Assembly: GCA_016124445.1 (NCBI GenBank)
Contig: WGNR01000008.1
Span: 1-64,000, forward strand
Length of the DNA: 64,000 bases
Origin: a bacterium
Lineage (GTDB): Bacteria > Planctomycetota > Planctomycetia > Pirellulales > Pirellulaceae
Direction of reading: 5' to 3'
Shown here: positions 27,025 to 34,947 of the stretch, piece after piece
Layout of the letters: each line of letters starts with the position of its first letter
Numbering within the stretch: the stretch's first letter is position 1
Made by a program: the position numbers and the translations under genes
Notes under the pieces: model-generated
What the model saw: only the letters and a program-made list of their open reading frames with translations
The model's database searches: none
Told to the model about the DNA's origin: nothing

Positions 27025-28029
27025 TTACTTCTGCTTGTAGTCGGACGGCTTCAAACCCTTCTTGGCGCCACCGAAGCCATAGAAGCTGGGCTCGTAGTCG
27101 CCAACGATCGAAACGTCCAAGTCCGGCGTGATCTTGTCTTCCATGCCGAGCAAGGCCAATGCCGCATTAACGATCAGGCGACGACCATCTTCGCACTGAA
27201 AGTCGACCGCGCTACCGTAAGTGCTGCAGACCGAAGTGCCCGGCTTGCCGCCTTCCCATTGGTACGGCATCGTCCAGACAATTGGCATCATCGGGTCGTT
27301 CTTCTTGCCTTCCACCGGCTTGTCTTCCGGTTTCATGCCACTCAGCACGGAACCGTACAGCAGCACCTTCGCGTCGTCAGGCAAGCTCCGAATACCGTAT
27401 ACGTCGGTAGGTCCCCACACGTCATCGACGCCCCGCAAGATCGGGTTGTCTTTCTGCTCCTCGTTGATCACTCCGCGAGTGCTTTGACTTTTGTGGCCGC
27501 CATGGTGACTGACCCAGGTTTCGCCCAGCACCTTCTTGCCAAAGCCGCCGGCATTGTTGAAGGAATAATTTCCGTACGTCCCATTCTTCGGCATGCTGAA
27601 CGCATGGGTTGCCGTCCGAATGCCAATGATTGGTTTGCCCGCTTTCAGGTAGTCGTCCAGGTACTTCATGTCTTCGTCCGGCAGATTGCGGAAGCGAGTC
27701 ATGATGATGCACAGGTCGGCATCTTTCAGGTTTGCCATCCCCGGGATGTTCTTCTGGTTGTTGGGATCGATCGTGCCATCTTCCGGGTTCTGCGAAAACA
27801 GCACGGTGCAGTCGAAACCAAGATGCTTCGACAGAATATTGGCCAGCATCGGCAGGCATTCTTCCGAGCGGTATTCTTCGTCGCCGCTGATCAGCACGAT
27901 CTTTTTGCCATGCCCCGGCCCGTCGCCTCCTTTGACAGTCAGCACGTTTTCGTCGGCACTGGCCGTGGCAACTGCCAGCGGCATCAGCAATAGGGCAACG
28001 AGGGAGGTCCAGAAAGCTTTGGCAGTCAT
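27025..28029 (-). CDS. Secreted ThuA-domain protein
   Basis: This 334-aa protein has a Sec signal peptide (cleavage near ASADE, residue about 26) and a ThuA-like domain of the class I glutamine amidotransferase superfamily. Visible patterns are KKIVLISGDEEYRSEE, DADLCIIMTRFRNLPDEDM and AGKPIIGIRTATHAF, and later GETWVSHHGGHKS. ThuA proteins are linked to disaccharide use, but planctomycetes carry many secreted copies whose substrates are unknown. It is divergent from the PVC-type cytochrome gene; the two families often occur together in this phylum. AGGA lies 7 bases before the ATG. Confidence 0.9.
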   Translation of the reverse strand: MTAKAFWTSLVALLLMPLAVATASADENVLTVKGGDGPGHGKKIVLISGDEEYRSEECLPMLANILSKHLGFDCTVLFSQNPEDGTIDPNNQKNIPGMANLKDADLCIIMTRFRNLPDEDMKYLDDYLKAGKPIIGIRTATHAFSMPKNGTYGNYSFNNAGGFGKKVLGETWVSHHGGHKSQSTRGVINEEQKDNPILRGVDDVWGPTDVYGIRSLPDDAKVLLYGSVLSGMKPEDKPVEGKKNDPMMPIVWTMPYQWEGGKPGTSVCSTYGSAVDFQCEDGRRLIVNAALALLGMEDKITPDLDVSIVGDYEPSFYGFGGAKKGLKPSDYKQK

Positions 28030-28074
28030 CAGTAAATCCTGGGGAGATTAGGAAGGTGGGAAGTTCCAGTTTGA

Positions 28075-28090
28075 TTCGGTTATAATCGAA
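28075..28090 (+). promoter_or_regulatory. Near-palindrome containing TATAAT between divergent genes
   Basis: The 16 bases TTCGGTTATAATCGAA read almost the same on both strands (one mismatched pair) and contain TATAAT at 28081-28086. It lies between the divergent ThuA and PVC-cytochrome genes, about 115 bp before the latter. It could be a -10 box overlapped by an operator; no good -35 box is visible. Confidence 0.35.
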
Positions 28091-28206
28091 TGTGAATCAC
28101 TTTTCACCGTGTAGGCCGGATCAATTCCCTCGAATTTGCCGGCATCCCCTTTTTTTGGATTCCCCTCCCCTAGCCCACCTGGCGATTTCTGCTCAAAGGA
28201 TTCCCC

Positions 28207-30651
28207 ATGCGACTAATCCCCTGGTTCGCACTGTGTGCTGTTATTTTTTTCGGTTCGTACGAAAACGTTTTCGGCGACACGCCGAAGGTCCTCGATCCGC
28301 AGCTCAAACTGGAGTTGATCGCCGAGCAGCCCGACATCGTTACGCCAATCGGTATCACGTTCGCCAAGAACGGCGACCTGCTGGTGATCGAATCGCACAC
28401 GCATCATCGCAAGCCGGACTATCAAGGCCCGCCCAAGGATCGGATTCGCCGCTTTGCCGATACCAATGGCGATGGCAAGTTCGATACCTGGAGCACCTTC
28501 TACGAAGGGACCGAGTTCACGATGAGCCTGGTTGCCGCCAAAGATGGTTCGATCTACGTTGCTACACGGATGGAAGTCTTCCGACTGCGTGATACCAACG
28601 GCGACAAGGTTGCCGACCAGCGCGACGAGATCGCGCATCTCGAAACCGAAGGCCGCTACCCGCACAACGGTCTGGCTGGCATCGCGTTTGGACCCGACGG
28701 CTTGCTTTACTTCGGCCTGGGGGAAAACCTGGGCGAACCGTACTCGCTAATTGGCAGTGACGGCAGCAAGATCTCAGGCGGCGGCGAAGGGGGATCGATT
28801 TATCACTGTAACCTCGATGGAAGTCATCTGACCCACTGGGCGACCGGCGTCTGGAATCCTTTCGGCATGATCTTCGATCCGGTGGGACGTTTGTTCATGG
28901 TCGACAACGACCCGGATAGCCGCCCGCCTTGCCGTCTTTTGGAAATCGTTCCTGGCGGAGACTACGGCTATCAGTTCCGTTACGGACGAACGGGCGTTCA
29001 TCCGCTGCAAGCCTGGAATGGTGAACTGCCTGGTACGTTGCCGATGGTAGCCGGCACGGGCGAAGCACCCAGCGGCGTCGTCTGGTACGACAGCAAACTG
29101 TGGGGAACGAGTTGGGGCGATCATCGCATCGAGACGTTTCGCTTAGGCCACAAAGGCGCCGGCGTGCAAGCCACGCCGCAAACGGTCGTTCAGGGAGATC
29201 ACAACTTTCGCCCGGTCGATTTCGCGATTGCTCCGGATGGTTCGCTGTACTTCACCGATTGGGTCGACCGCAGTTACCCGGTGCATGGCAAAGGACGCAT
29301 CTGGCGTTTGTCGTGGAAGCAGTCGCCAGGATTTGGCGAGCCGCTGCCCCTTTCCGACCAAGAGAAGCTGGCCGCTGAGCTCCGCAAACAGCCGAACCTG
29401 AAAGCCCTCGACTCCGACGATCCTTATTTGCGGCAAGCAGCTGTCTATGGCTTTTCGCAGCAGCCAGGGAAGTTAGACGCAATTGATTGGAAGACACTTC
29501 CTACCGGCCGCCAGCGTCTGGGGATCCTTGAAGCAATGCATTGGCATGACGAGCAGCATGTTCCAACGGAACTACTCAGCGAGGCACTGGCCGATAGCGA
29601 CGATCAGGTGCGAATCTACGCGATGCGGTGGATTGCCGATCGGCAGCAAAAAGAGTTTCTGCCGGAACTGGCGACGCGTTTGAAAACCCACACACCAACC
29701 GTTCGCGAGTTTCCGGTGCTGCTCAGCACCATTTCGTGGCTTGAATCGGGAAATGCCGGCGGACGGAACGATATTGTCGAGCAGCAAATGCTGGCCGATA
29801 TCATCAACGACGCCAAGCAGAGCGACCAACTTCGCACGCTCGCGTTGAAGTTGATCGATCCGAGCAGCCCCAAGTTGAAGCTGGAGCAGTTGACCAAGTT
29901 GATCGACTCGCCGTCCCCCGAGTTGGCTCGACAGGCGATGCAGACGCTCTACCTCCGCGGCGGAGAACAGGCTGAGAAAGTTGCCGAGAAGATTGCCTTG
30001 GATCGATCACGCGACGCGCAGCTTCGCGCGACCGCCGTGGTCGGCCTCTCGGATCATTCCGATCAGCATGCCCAATTGCTGCAAAAACTGGCCGAGGATG
30101 AAAACCCAATGGTTCGACGTGAGGCGAAGCGAACGCTTCAGACCGGAACCATCGAAAGCCCCACACCGCCAGAAAAGCTGGATGACTGGCTCGTCAACAT
30201 TCAAGGCCCAGGCGATGTCGAAGCAGGCCGGCGAACGTTTCTTTCGTCGAAAGGCGGCTATTGCATTCGTTGCCATCGATTCGACGGCAGCGGCGCCGAT
30301 GTTGGCCCCGATCTGACTTACATCGGCCAGCGAATGACCAAGCGAAAACTGCTGGAATCGATTCTGCAGCCCAGCCAGGAAATCGCCCCAATGTACGTCC
30401 CCAAAGTGATTCTGACCGACGATGGACGGCTGATGGTCGGGTACCCAATCGTCGATCCCAAGATCAACGAGAAACGGCTTTTCGTCGACACCGCTGGACG
30501 GCGTTTCGAGGTAGAACCAACCACGATCGAAGAAGAACGTGACTCCAACAAATCGATCATGCCGGCCGGTTTTCAACAAATCCTGGAACCGAACGAGATG
30601 CGCGACCTGATCGAGTTCCTGATGACCACTCCGGGCGAACCGAATCAGTAA
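28207..30651 (+). CDS. PVC-type heme-binding CxxCH protein (beta-propeller, HEAT, cytochrome c)
   Basis: An 814-aa secreted protein with a signal peptide ending near FGD (residue about 24). An N-terminal six-bladed propeller of the GDH/membrane-bound dehydrogenase type spans about 35-370 (PIGITFAKNGDLLV, GLAGIAFGPDGLLYFGLGE, GDYGYQFRYGR). HEAT-like helices follow (about 390-640), then a cytochrome c domain with CIRCH at 686-690 and DVGPDLTYIGQR after it. This architecture is a hallmark of the PVC superphylum and is thought to pass electrons from an oxidised sugar or similar substrate; the substrate is unknown. Its stop overlaps by 7 bp the end of the convergent sugar transferase gene. Confidence 0.93.
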   Translation: MRLIPWFALCAVIFFGSYENVFGDTPKVLDPQLKLELIAEQPDIVTPIGITFAKNGDLLVIESHTHHRKPDYQGPPKDRIRRFADTNGDGKFDTWSTFYEGTEFTMSLVAAKDGSIYVATRMEVFRLRDTNGDKVADQRDEIAHLETEGRYPHNGLAGIAFGPDGLLYFGLGENLGEPYSLIGSDGSKISGGGEGGSIYHCNLDGSHLTHWATGVWNPFGMIFDPVGRLFMVDNDPDSRPPCRLLEIVPGGDYGYQFRYGRTGVHPLQAWNGELPGTLPMVAGTGEAPSGVVWYDSKLWGTSWGDHRIETFRLGHKGAGVQATPQTVVQGDHNFRPVDFAIAPDGSLYFTDWVDRSYPVHGKGRIWRLSWKQSPGFGEPLPLSDQEKLAAELRKQPNLKALDSDDPYLRQAAVYGFSQQPGKLDAIDWKTLPTGRQRLGILEAMHWHDEQHVPTELLSEALADSDDQVRIYAMRWIADRQQKEFLPELATRLKTHTPTVREFPVLLSTISWLESGNAGGRNDIVEQQMLADIINDAKQSDQLRTLALKLIDPSSPKLKLEQLTKLIDSPSPELARQAMQTLYLRGGEQAEKVAEKIALDRSRDAQLRATAVVGLSDHSDQHAQLLQKLAEDENPMVRREAKRTLQTGTIESPTPPEKLDDWLVNIQGPGDVEAGRRTFLSSKGGYCIRCHRFDGSGADVGPDLTYIGQRMTKRKLLESILQPSQEIAPMYVPKVILTDDGRLMVGYPIVDPKINEKRLFVDTAGRRFEVEPTTIEEERDSNKSIMPAGFQQILEPNEMRDLIEFLMTTPGEPNQ

Positions 30652-32054
30652 GCGTTCTTTCGCCCCAGGACAACGAAGACCGTCTCGAACAGAATCTTCA
30701 GATCCAACCACAAGCTCCAGGTGCGGATGTACTCGTGGTCGCACTGAACACGGCGTTCCATTTTTTCGACCGTGTCGGTCTCGCCGCGCCAGCCGCGTAC
30801 CTGGGCCAGGCCGGTGATGCCTGGCTTCACCTTGTGCCGTAGCATGTAGTGATGGATCAGTTTGCGATATTGTTCGTTATGCGCCGAGGCATGCGGCCGT
30901 GGTCCGACCAATGACATGGACCCTGTGATCACATTGAACAGCTGCGGCAATTCGTCGATCGAACTGGCCCGTAAAAATCCACCTATCGGCGTCAAACGGC
31001 AATCGTTCTTCTGGGCTTGCTTCACTTCGGGACCATCTTCGCAGACGGTCATGCTGCGAAATTTCCAGACCAGGATCTCTTGCCCGTCCAGGCCGTAGCG
31101 CCGCTGCCGGAAGAAGATTGGCCCCTTCGAGGTCAGCTTCACCAGCAAGGCAACCAAGGCCATGGGAATTGCCAGCAGCAATAACACGAACGAAGCCAGG
31201 ACGATATCGCTGACTCTTTTCAAAATGCCATCGACGCCTAACAGTGGGTTTTCATAGACACTGACCACCGGCAAGCCGCGGATATCGGTCCAGCGCGAGT
31301 GCAACATCTCGAACACGAAGAAATCGGGCACGATGTAAACCGAGGCGGTCGAATCGCCCAGGTGATTCAATACGTTGCGAATGCGCGACTCGGCCCGCAT
31401 CGGAAAGGTGATGTAGATCCGCTGGATTTGACCACTTCGAGCTGCCTCGACCAGATCGGACAAATTGCCGACGCGAGTGCCCACTTCCTGTGGAATCTCA
31501 GGCAACCTTGACCCAGGACGATCGTCGTAGAAACCAATGATTTTCATTCCCAGGTCGGGCGAATCGTGAATGTTTTCGGCCAGTTGAATTCCTAGTTCGT
31601 TAACCCCCACGATCGCCACGCCCTGCTGATTAATGCCATGGGCCAACAGCCAACGCAGGATCGTCCGAATAATCATTCGCGAAATGGTCAACAGCATCGG
31701 CGTGATTAAAAACCACCACACCAGTGTGTATCGATGCAATGGATGTTCGAATCGCAGAACCGTCGAAACGACAACTAACAATGCCAACGAGATCGCCCAG
31801 GTCAGGGCTCCGCAGCGTACTTCGCGTTCGGTGGAGACGCCTCGCCAATTTCGGTAGACGCCAGTAAACTCGGCCACGACATAAAAGATGGCCAGTGCAG
31901 CCAGTCCAACCAGGCGATGGTCGCCTGACAGTTGTTCGCCGGCGGTCATGACGGCCAATACCAGCCCCAACAATATCGCCCCGGCATCGGTCAAACGATA
32001 GAGGCCGTCGAGCAGAGTCTTTTTGTGTTGAATTTGCCGGAGAGGATCGCTCAT
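30645..32054 (-). CDS. Polyprenyl-phosphate sugar-1-phosphate transferase (WcaJ/exopolysaccharide type)
   Basis: A 469-aa membrane enzyme that starts exopolysaccharide repeat units by moving a sugar phosphate onto undecaprenyl phosphate. The N-terminal half has about four transmembrane helices and a nucleotide-binding-like region (AIVGVNELGIQLAENI). Another membrane helix near 280-310 precedes the catalytic part with KLTSKGPIFFRQRRYG, VWKFRSM, SIDELPQLFNVI and MSLVGPRPHA. These match the bacterial sugar transferase family. The donor, such as UDP-glucose, cannot be decided. A 9-bp hairpin covers the region just upstream of the start codon. Confidence 0.93.
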   Translation of the reverse strand: MSDPLRQIQHKKTLLDGLYRLTDAGAILLGLVLAVMTAGEQLSGDHRLVGLAALAIFYVVAEFTGVYRNWRGVSTEREVRCGALTWAISLALLVVVSTVLRFEHPLHRYTLVWWFLITPMLLTISRMIIRTILRWLLAHGINQQGVAIVGVNELGIQLAENIHDSPDLGMKIIGFYDDRPGSRLPEIPQEVGTRVGNLSDLVEAARSGQIQRIYITFPMRAESRIRNVLNHLGDSTASVYIVPDFFVFEMLHSRWTDIRGLPVVSVYENPLLGVDGILKRVSDIVLASFVLLLLAIPMALVALLVKLTSKGPIFFRQRRYGLDGQEILVWKFRSMTVCEDGPEVKQAQKNDCRLTPIGGFLRASSIDELPQLFNVITGSMSLVGPRPHASAHNEQYRKLIHHYMLRHKVKPGITGLAQVRGWRGETDTVEKMERRVQCDHEYIRTWSLWLDLKILFETVFVVLGRKNAY

Positions 32055-32059
32055 CGATT

Positions 32060-32096
32060 CTTGCCTGGAAATCGAGCTTAAATGAAACCAGGCAAG
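32060..32096 (-). promoter_or_regulatory. Leader hairpin before the sugar transferase start
   Basis: CTTGCCTGG and CCAGGCAAG (32060-32068 and 32088-32096) form a perfect 9-bp stem with a 19-base loop. On the minus strand the downstream arm, which carries the only AGG near the ATG, ends 5 bases before the start codon, so folding would hide the ribosome binding site. Confidence 0.45.
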
Positions 32097-32203
32097 TATA
32101 GGTTGACCTTCAGATCAGGAGAAAAATGCACGCCGGGGTAGCGTAAGACCGTTGAACCTTTTCAACCGTTCGTATCGATTAAAGCAATCGTAGCGGCAGA
32201 TCG

Positions 32204-33703
32204 CTAGAGATCAATTGCCCCCGTCGATTCCTCCTTCGATGGTTCGGCCGGCGGCGGCTGACCTTCGGACGAATCAGGAGCATTCGCGGCGTCTTGCACT
32301 CGCTGGATCAGCCGACGAAACAGTCCCGGCTTGGCAGGCTCTTCCGACGGACCGGTTGCGTTTCCTTCGTTCTGCTGGGCTTGCTTTGCCTCGCGGCGCT
32401 GGCGAATCTGATCCATCAACCCGCCTTCACGCGTCGCCCCGTTGATTAAAGCCTGTGTCAGGTCGAGCACTTCGTTCACGTCGACTTTTCCATCGGGGTT
32501 GGTTGGGTCAAGCTGAAGTTTATCGTCGCCAAGCAGCTTGCGGAGCGTCGACTGGGCGGTTGCCATCAGCGACTTCCCGAGCCGCTGGGCATCGACCTCT
32601 GGCTTGTCGAGCGTGCCAACAATCGGAATCTCGATCGTTTTGCCACGCAATGCATCCAGCAGCGGACTTGGCTTTTGTTCCGGATCGACCTCGGCAGAGT
32701 CCTTTAGCGGAATTGGCACTTCGGCAATCAGGTTCAAAGACTTGTCGAGCCCGACATACCCGTGCGTTTTAATCCGCAGATTGCCAATGCCAAAGTCGAG
32801 CCCTTCGTGATAGATCTGCTTGTCCTTCAAGTGAAACTGAATCGTACAGTCGGTGAAGACTTCGACCGATGGCCCCAGGCCCAGCACCTTGGTGATCTCC
32901 TGCACCAGCGGTGTGCCGGTGAGCTGAGCCTTGTGGATCGTCAAGGTCCCTTTGCCAACCGAATTCTGTCGATCGGCCAGCGGGACTTCGATATCTTCCA
33001 ACGACAACGAAACTTTCCCGTCGACCTTGGTCACCCCAGTCACGATCGGCGCGACGAACTTGAGCATGTCATCACACATCTCCTGGGTCAGTTCCTGCTG
33101 ATCCATCAAGGTTGCCCGAGGAATCAATAGCGATGGACCTTCCGCGTCGGTGCGGCCAGGACGAAGCTGGGCGAGAAAACCAATATCTTTGAAGCCCCAC
33201 GGTTTCTCCGCTCCGGGCTTGTGGACTTCCAGCGTGGCGCCGACCACTTCGACGTCAATCGTCCGATCAAGAGCAGACTGAAGTTCCGCTTGATCTACCG
33301 AGTGCTTTTCGCCAGCGACATCATTGAAAACATCTGATGACTCATCCGGCAGTTCCAGGGCGATAAGCGGCCGCTCGATCACCAGGTTGCCCAATTGCCG
33401 AGGTCGCGTAATTAACTGAAAGAGAGTCACATTGTTAGCGATCCGAGGAACGCCGACATTAAACTTGCCGTCGATCTGCTTGACGTGCAGGCCTTCAATT
33501 TCGGTCGGCTGGAACCAACCAACGGAAACGGAATCGATCGAAACAGCAACTTCTTTTCCGTTAAACAGCTGATGCAGGATGAAGTTGCGCACCGGTCCGT
33601 ACCCAATGAGCATCGGAGCCGCCGCAATCAACGCAATGAGGCCTACCAGCAGCACGCCGGCGGCAGAGAGCAATTTGCCCCAATGTTTGCGGAGCCAATT
33701 CAT
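32204..33703 (-). CDS. AsmA-like membrane-anchored protein
   Basis: A 499-aa protein with an N-terminal membrane helix (about residues 9-34) and a large extracytoplasmic beta-rich region. The pattern GYGPVRNFILHQLF, then VSIDSVSVGWFQPTEIEGLHV and LGNLVIERPLIALE, resembles the repeated-beta-groove start of AsmA/YdbH/TamB-type proteins. These relate to lipid or outer-membrane traffic. The C-terminal 90 residues are Pro/Glu/Ser-rich and probably disordered. The similarity is by pattern only, so the family call is moderate. Confidence 0.65.
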   Translation of the reverse strand: MNWLRKHWGKLLSAAGVLLVGLIALIAAAPMLIGYGPVRNFILHQLFNGKEVAVSIDSVSVGWFQPTEIEGLHVKQIDGKFNVGVPRIANNVTLFQLITRPRQLGNLVIERPLIALELPDESSDVFNDVAGEKHSVDQAELQSALDRTIDVEVVGATLEVHKPGAEKPWGFKDIGFLAQLRPGRTDAEGPSLLIPRATLMDQQELTQEMCDDMLKFVAPIVTGVTKVDGKVSLSLEDIEVPLADRQNSVGKGTLTIHKAQLTGTPLVQEITKVLGLGPSVEVFTDCTIQFHLKDKQIYHEGLDFGIGNLRIKTHGYVGLDKSLNLIAEVPIPLKDSAEVDPEQKPSPLLDALRGKTIEIPIVGTLDKPEVDAQRLGKSLMATAQSTLRKLLGDDKLQLDPTNPDGKVDVNEVLDLTQALINGATREGGLMDQIRQRREAKQAQQNEGNATGPSEEPAKPGLFRRLIQRVQDAANAPDSSEGQPPPAEPSKEESTGAIDL

Positions 33704-33750
33704 GGCGAGACATCCGATTGCAGATAGAATGATGCCGCCGCGAGCTAGTA

Positions 33751-33778
33751 CCCGTCGCTTGCCGGTGCAAGCGACGGG
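33751..33778 (-). terminator. Hairpin after tpx
   Basis: CCCGTCGCTTG (33751-33761) and CAAGCGACGGG (33768-33778) form a perfect 11-bp stem with a 6-base loop, 15 bp after the tpx stop. There is no U-run, so intrinsic termination is uncertain. Confidence 0.5.
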
Positions 33779-33793
33779 ATCAGCCGGATAGCT

Positions 33794-34315
33794 TTAGAGA
33801 ACCGAGTCGAGCGCCGCCAGGGCTGCATCGTAATTCGGTTCCTGGGTGACTTCCTTGCAAACTTCTGCATACACAACTTTGCCGTCGCTGTCCAAGACAA
33901 AGGTGCCGCGAGCCAGCAACTTCAGTTCGTCGATCAGCATGCCCCAGTTATTTCCGAAGCTGCGATCCTGGTAGTCGCTGTACTGCTTGATGTTAGTGAT
34001 GTTTTCGGCGCCGCAGAAACGATTCTGGGCAAATGGCAGGTCCAGGCTGACCGTTAAGGCATTGACCTTATCGCCCAGTTCGCCGAGCTTTTCGTTGAAC
34101 TTCTTGGTCTGCATCTGGCAAACACCCGTGTCGAGCGAAGGGACGACGCTCAGAATGCTCGGCTTTCCCTTCAGGTCGGCCACGGTGATCGACGTGAGAC
34201 CTTCCGGACCGAATGCGTGCATTTTGAAGTCAGGGGCTGCCTGACCGACTTGGACTTCTTCCCCGACCAGGGTCATCGGGTTGCCTTTGAACGTAATCGC
34301 TCCGGCTCGGCTCAT
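33794..34315 (-). CDS. tpx: Thiol peroxidase Tpx
   Basis: This 173-aa atypical 2-Cys peroxiredoxin reduces hydrogen peroxide and small alkyl hydroperoxides using thioredoxin. The peroxidatic Cys66 lies in PSLDTGVC and the resolving Cys101 in NRFCGAENI. The N-terminal ITFKGNPMTLVG and the SYQDRSFG-like DYQDRSFGNNWG are family marks. GAGGAAATCCC gives a good ribosome binding site. A strong hairpin follows the stop. It lies downstream of a BON-domain gene but is separated from it by a terminator, so it is probably transcribed alone. Confidence 0.95.
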   Translation of the reverse strand: MSRAGAITFKGNPMTLVGEEVQVGQAAPDFKMHAFGPEGLTSITVADLKGKPSILSVVPSLDTGVCQMQTKKFNEKLGELGDKVNALTVSLDLPFAQNRFCGAENITNIKQYSDYQDRSFGNNWGMLIDELKLLARGTFVLDSDGKVVYAEVCKEVTQEPNYDAALAALDSVL

Positions 34316-34432
34316 GGGATTTCCTCGTTGCTATCTAGAGTGTTGCCTAATGGAAGCTCCGAATCCGCATTGTGCCGCGCCAGGCAGCAAGATTAAAGAG
34401 GGCGTCCAGGCCCCGATCTGCTGGGGGAACCG

Positions 34433-34475
34433 CAAGAAAACGAAAAAGACCGCCCAGGTTGTGCCGAGCGGTCTT
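34433..34475 (-). terminator. Rho-independent terminator of the BON gene
   Basis: On the minus strand AAGACCGC (34468-34475) and GCGGTCTT (34446-34453) form a stem followed by the T-rich TTTCGTTTTCTTG. It lies about 60 bp after the BON-protein stop. Confidence 0.75.
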
Positions 34476-34534
34476 CTCGAATTATGAAAATGGATCGCTG
34501 AATCTCAATCGATTGTCCGATGGGGCCGGACCGA

Positions 34535-34756
34535 TTAGAGCCAATCGACTTCCAGTTGGTTTTCAACTTGTTGCACGCCATCGACACGGCGCACAGCCTC
34601 TTGGGCCATCTGCTTGTGAAAATAGCTTCCCACGCGCCCCTTCAAGATAACCCGGCCTTCGCTTCCTTCGATGTGAAGGTGACGACTCGGAAAGTGGGGG
34701 TTGGCGGAAAGTGCCTGGTGAACGGAACTGGCAATCGCGGTCGCGTCTTGCATCAT
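34535..34756 (-). CDS. BON-domain protein
   Basis: A 73-aa protein made of one BON domain. It has the pattern ILKGRVGSYFHKQMAQEAVRRVDGVQQVENQL. BON domains (bacterial OsmY and nodulation) bind lipid or envelope surfaces and occur in OsmY and some secretins. No signal peptide is visible, so the location is uncertain. It has its own terminator. Confidence 0.85.
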   Translation of the reverse strand: MMQDATAIASSVHQALSANPHFPSRHLHIEGSEGRVILKGRVGSYFHKQMAQEAVRRVDGVQQVENQLEVDWL

Positions 34757-34947
34757 GGGTGCCTCGGAAATTGGTCGGGAGAGATCGGGAACTTCAGCAA
34801 GGTGCTATCACTGCTATCGGGTTTCCCTTAACAAACCTGAACGAATTTGCCGCTGGCGACAGGATTCCGGCACGAGGGATTGCCGATTGATCCGGTTTTA
34901 ACGAATGCGATGACTAGACGTAGGGTCCGCCTGAAATCGGCTGACGG

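Noticed and set aside
26617-27993. 458-codon plus-strand frame crossing the co-polymerase tail and antisense to the ThuA gene
   Set aside because: Two well-supported genes explain the region, and a terminator lies in the middle of this frame.
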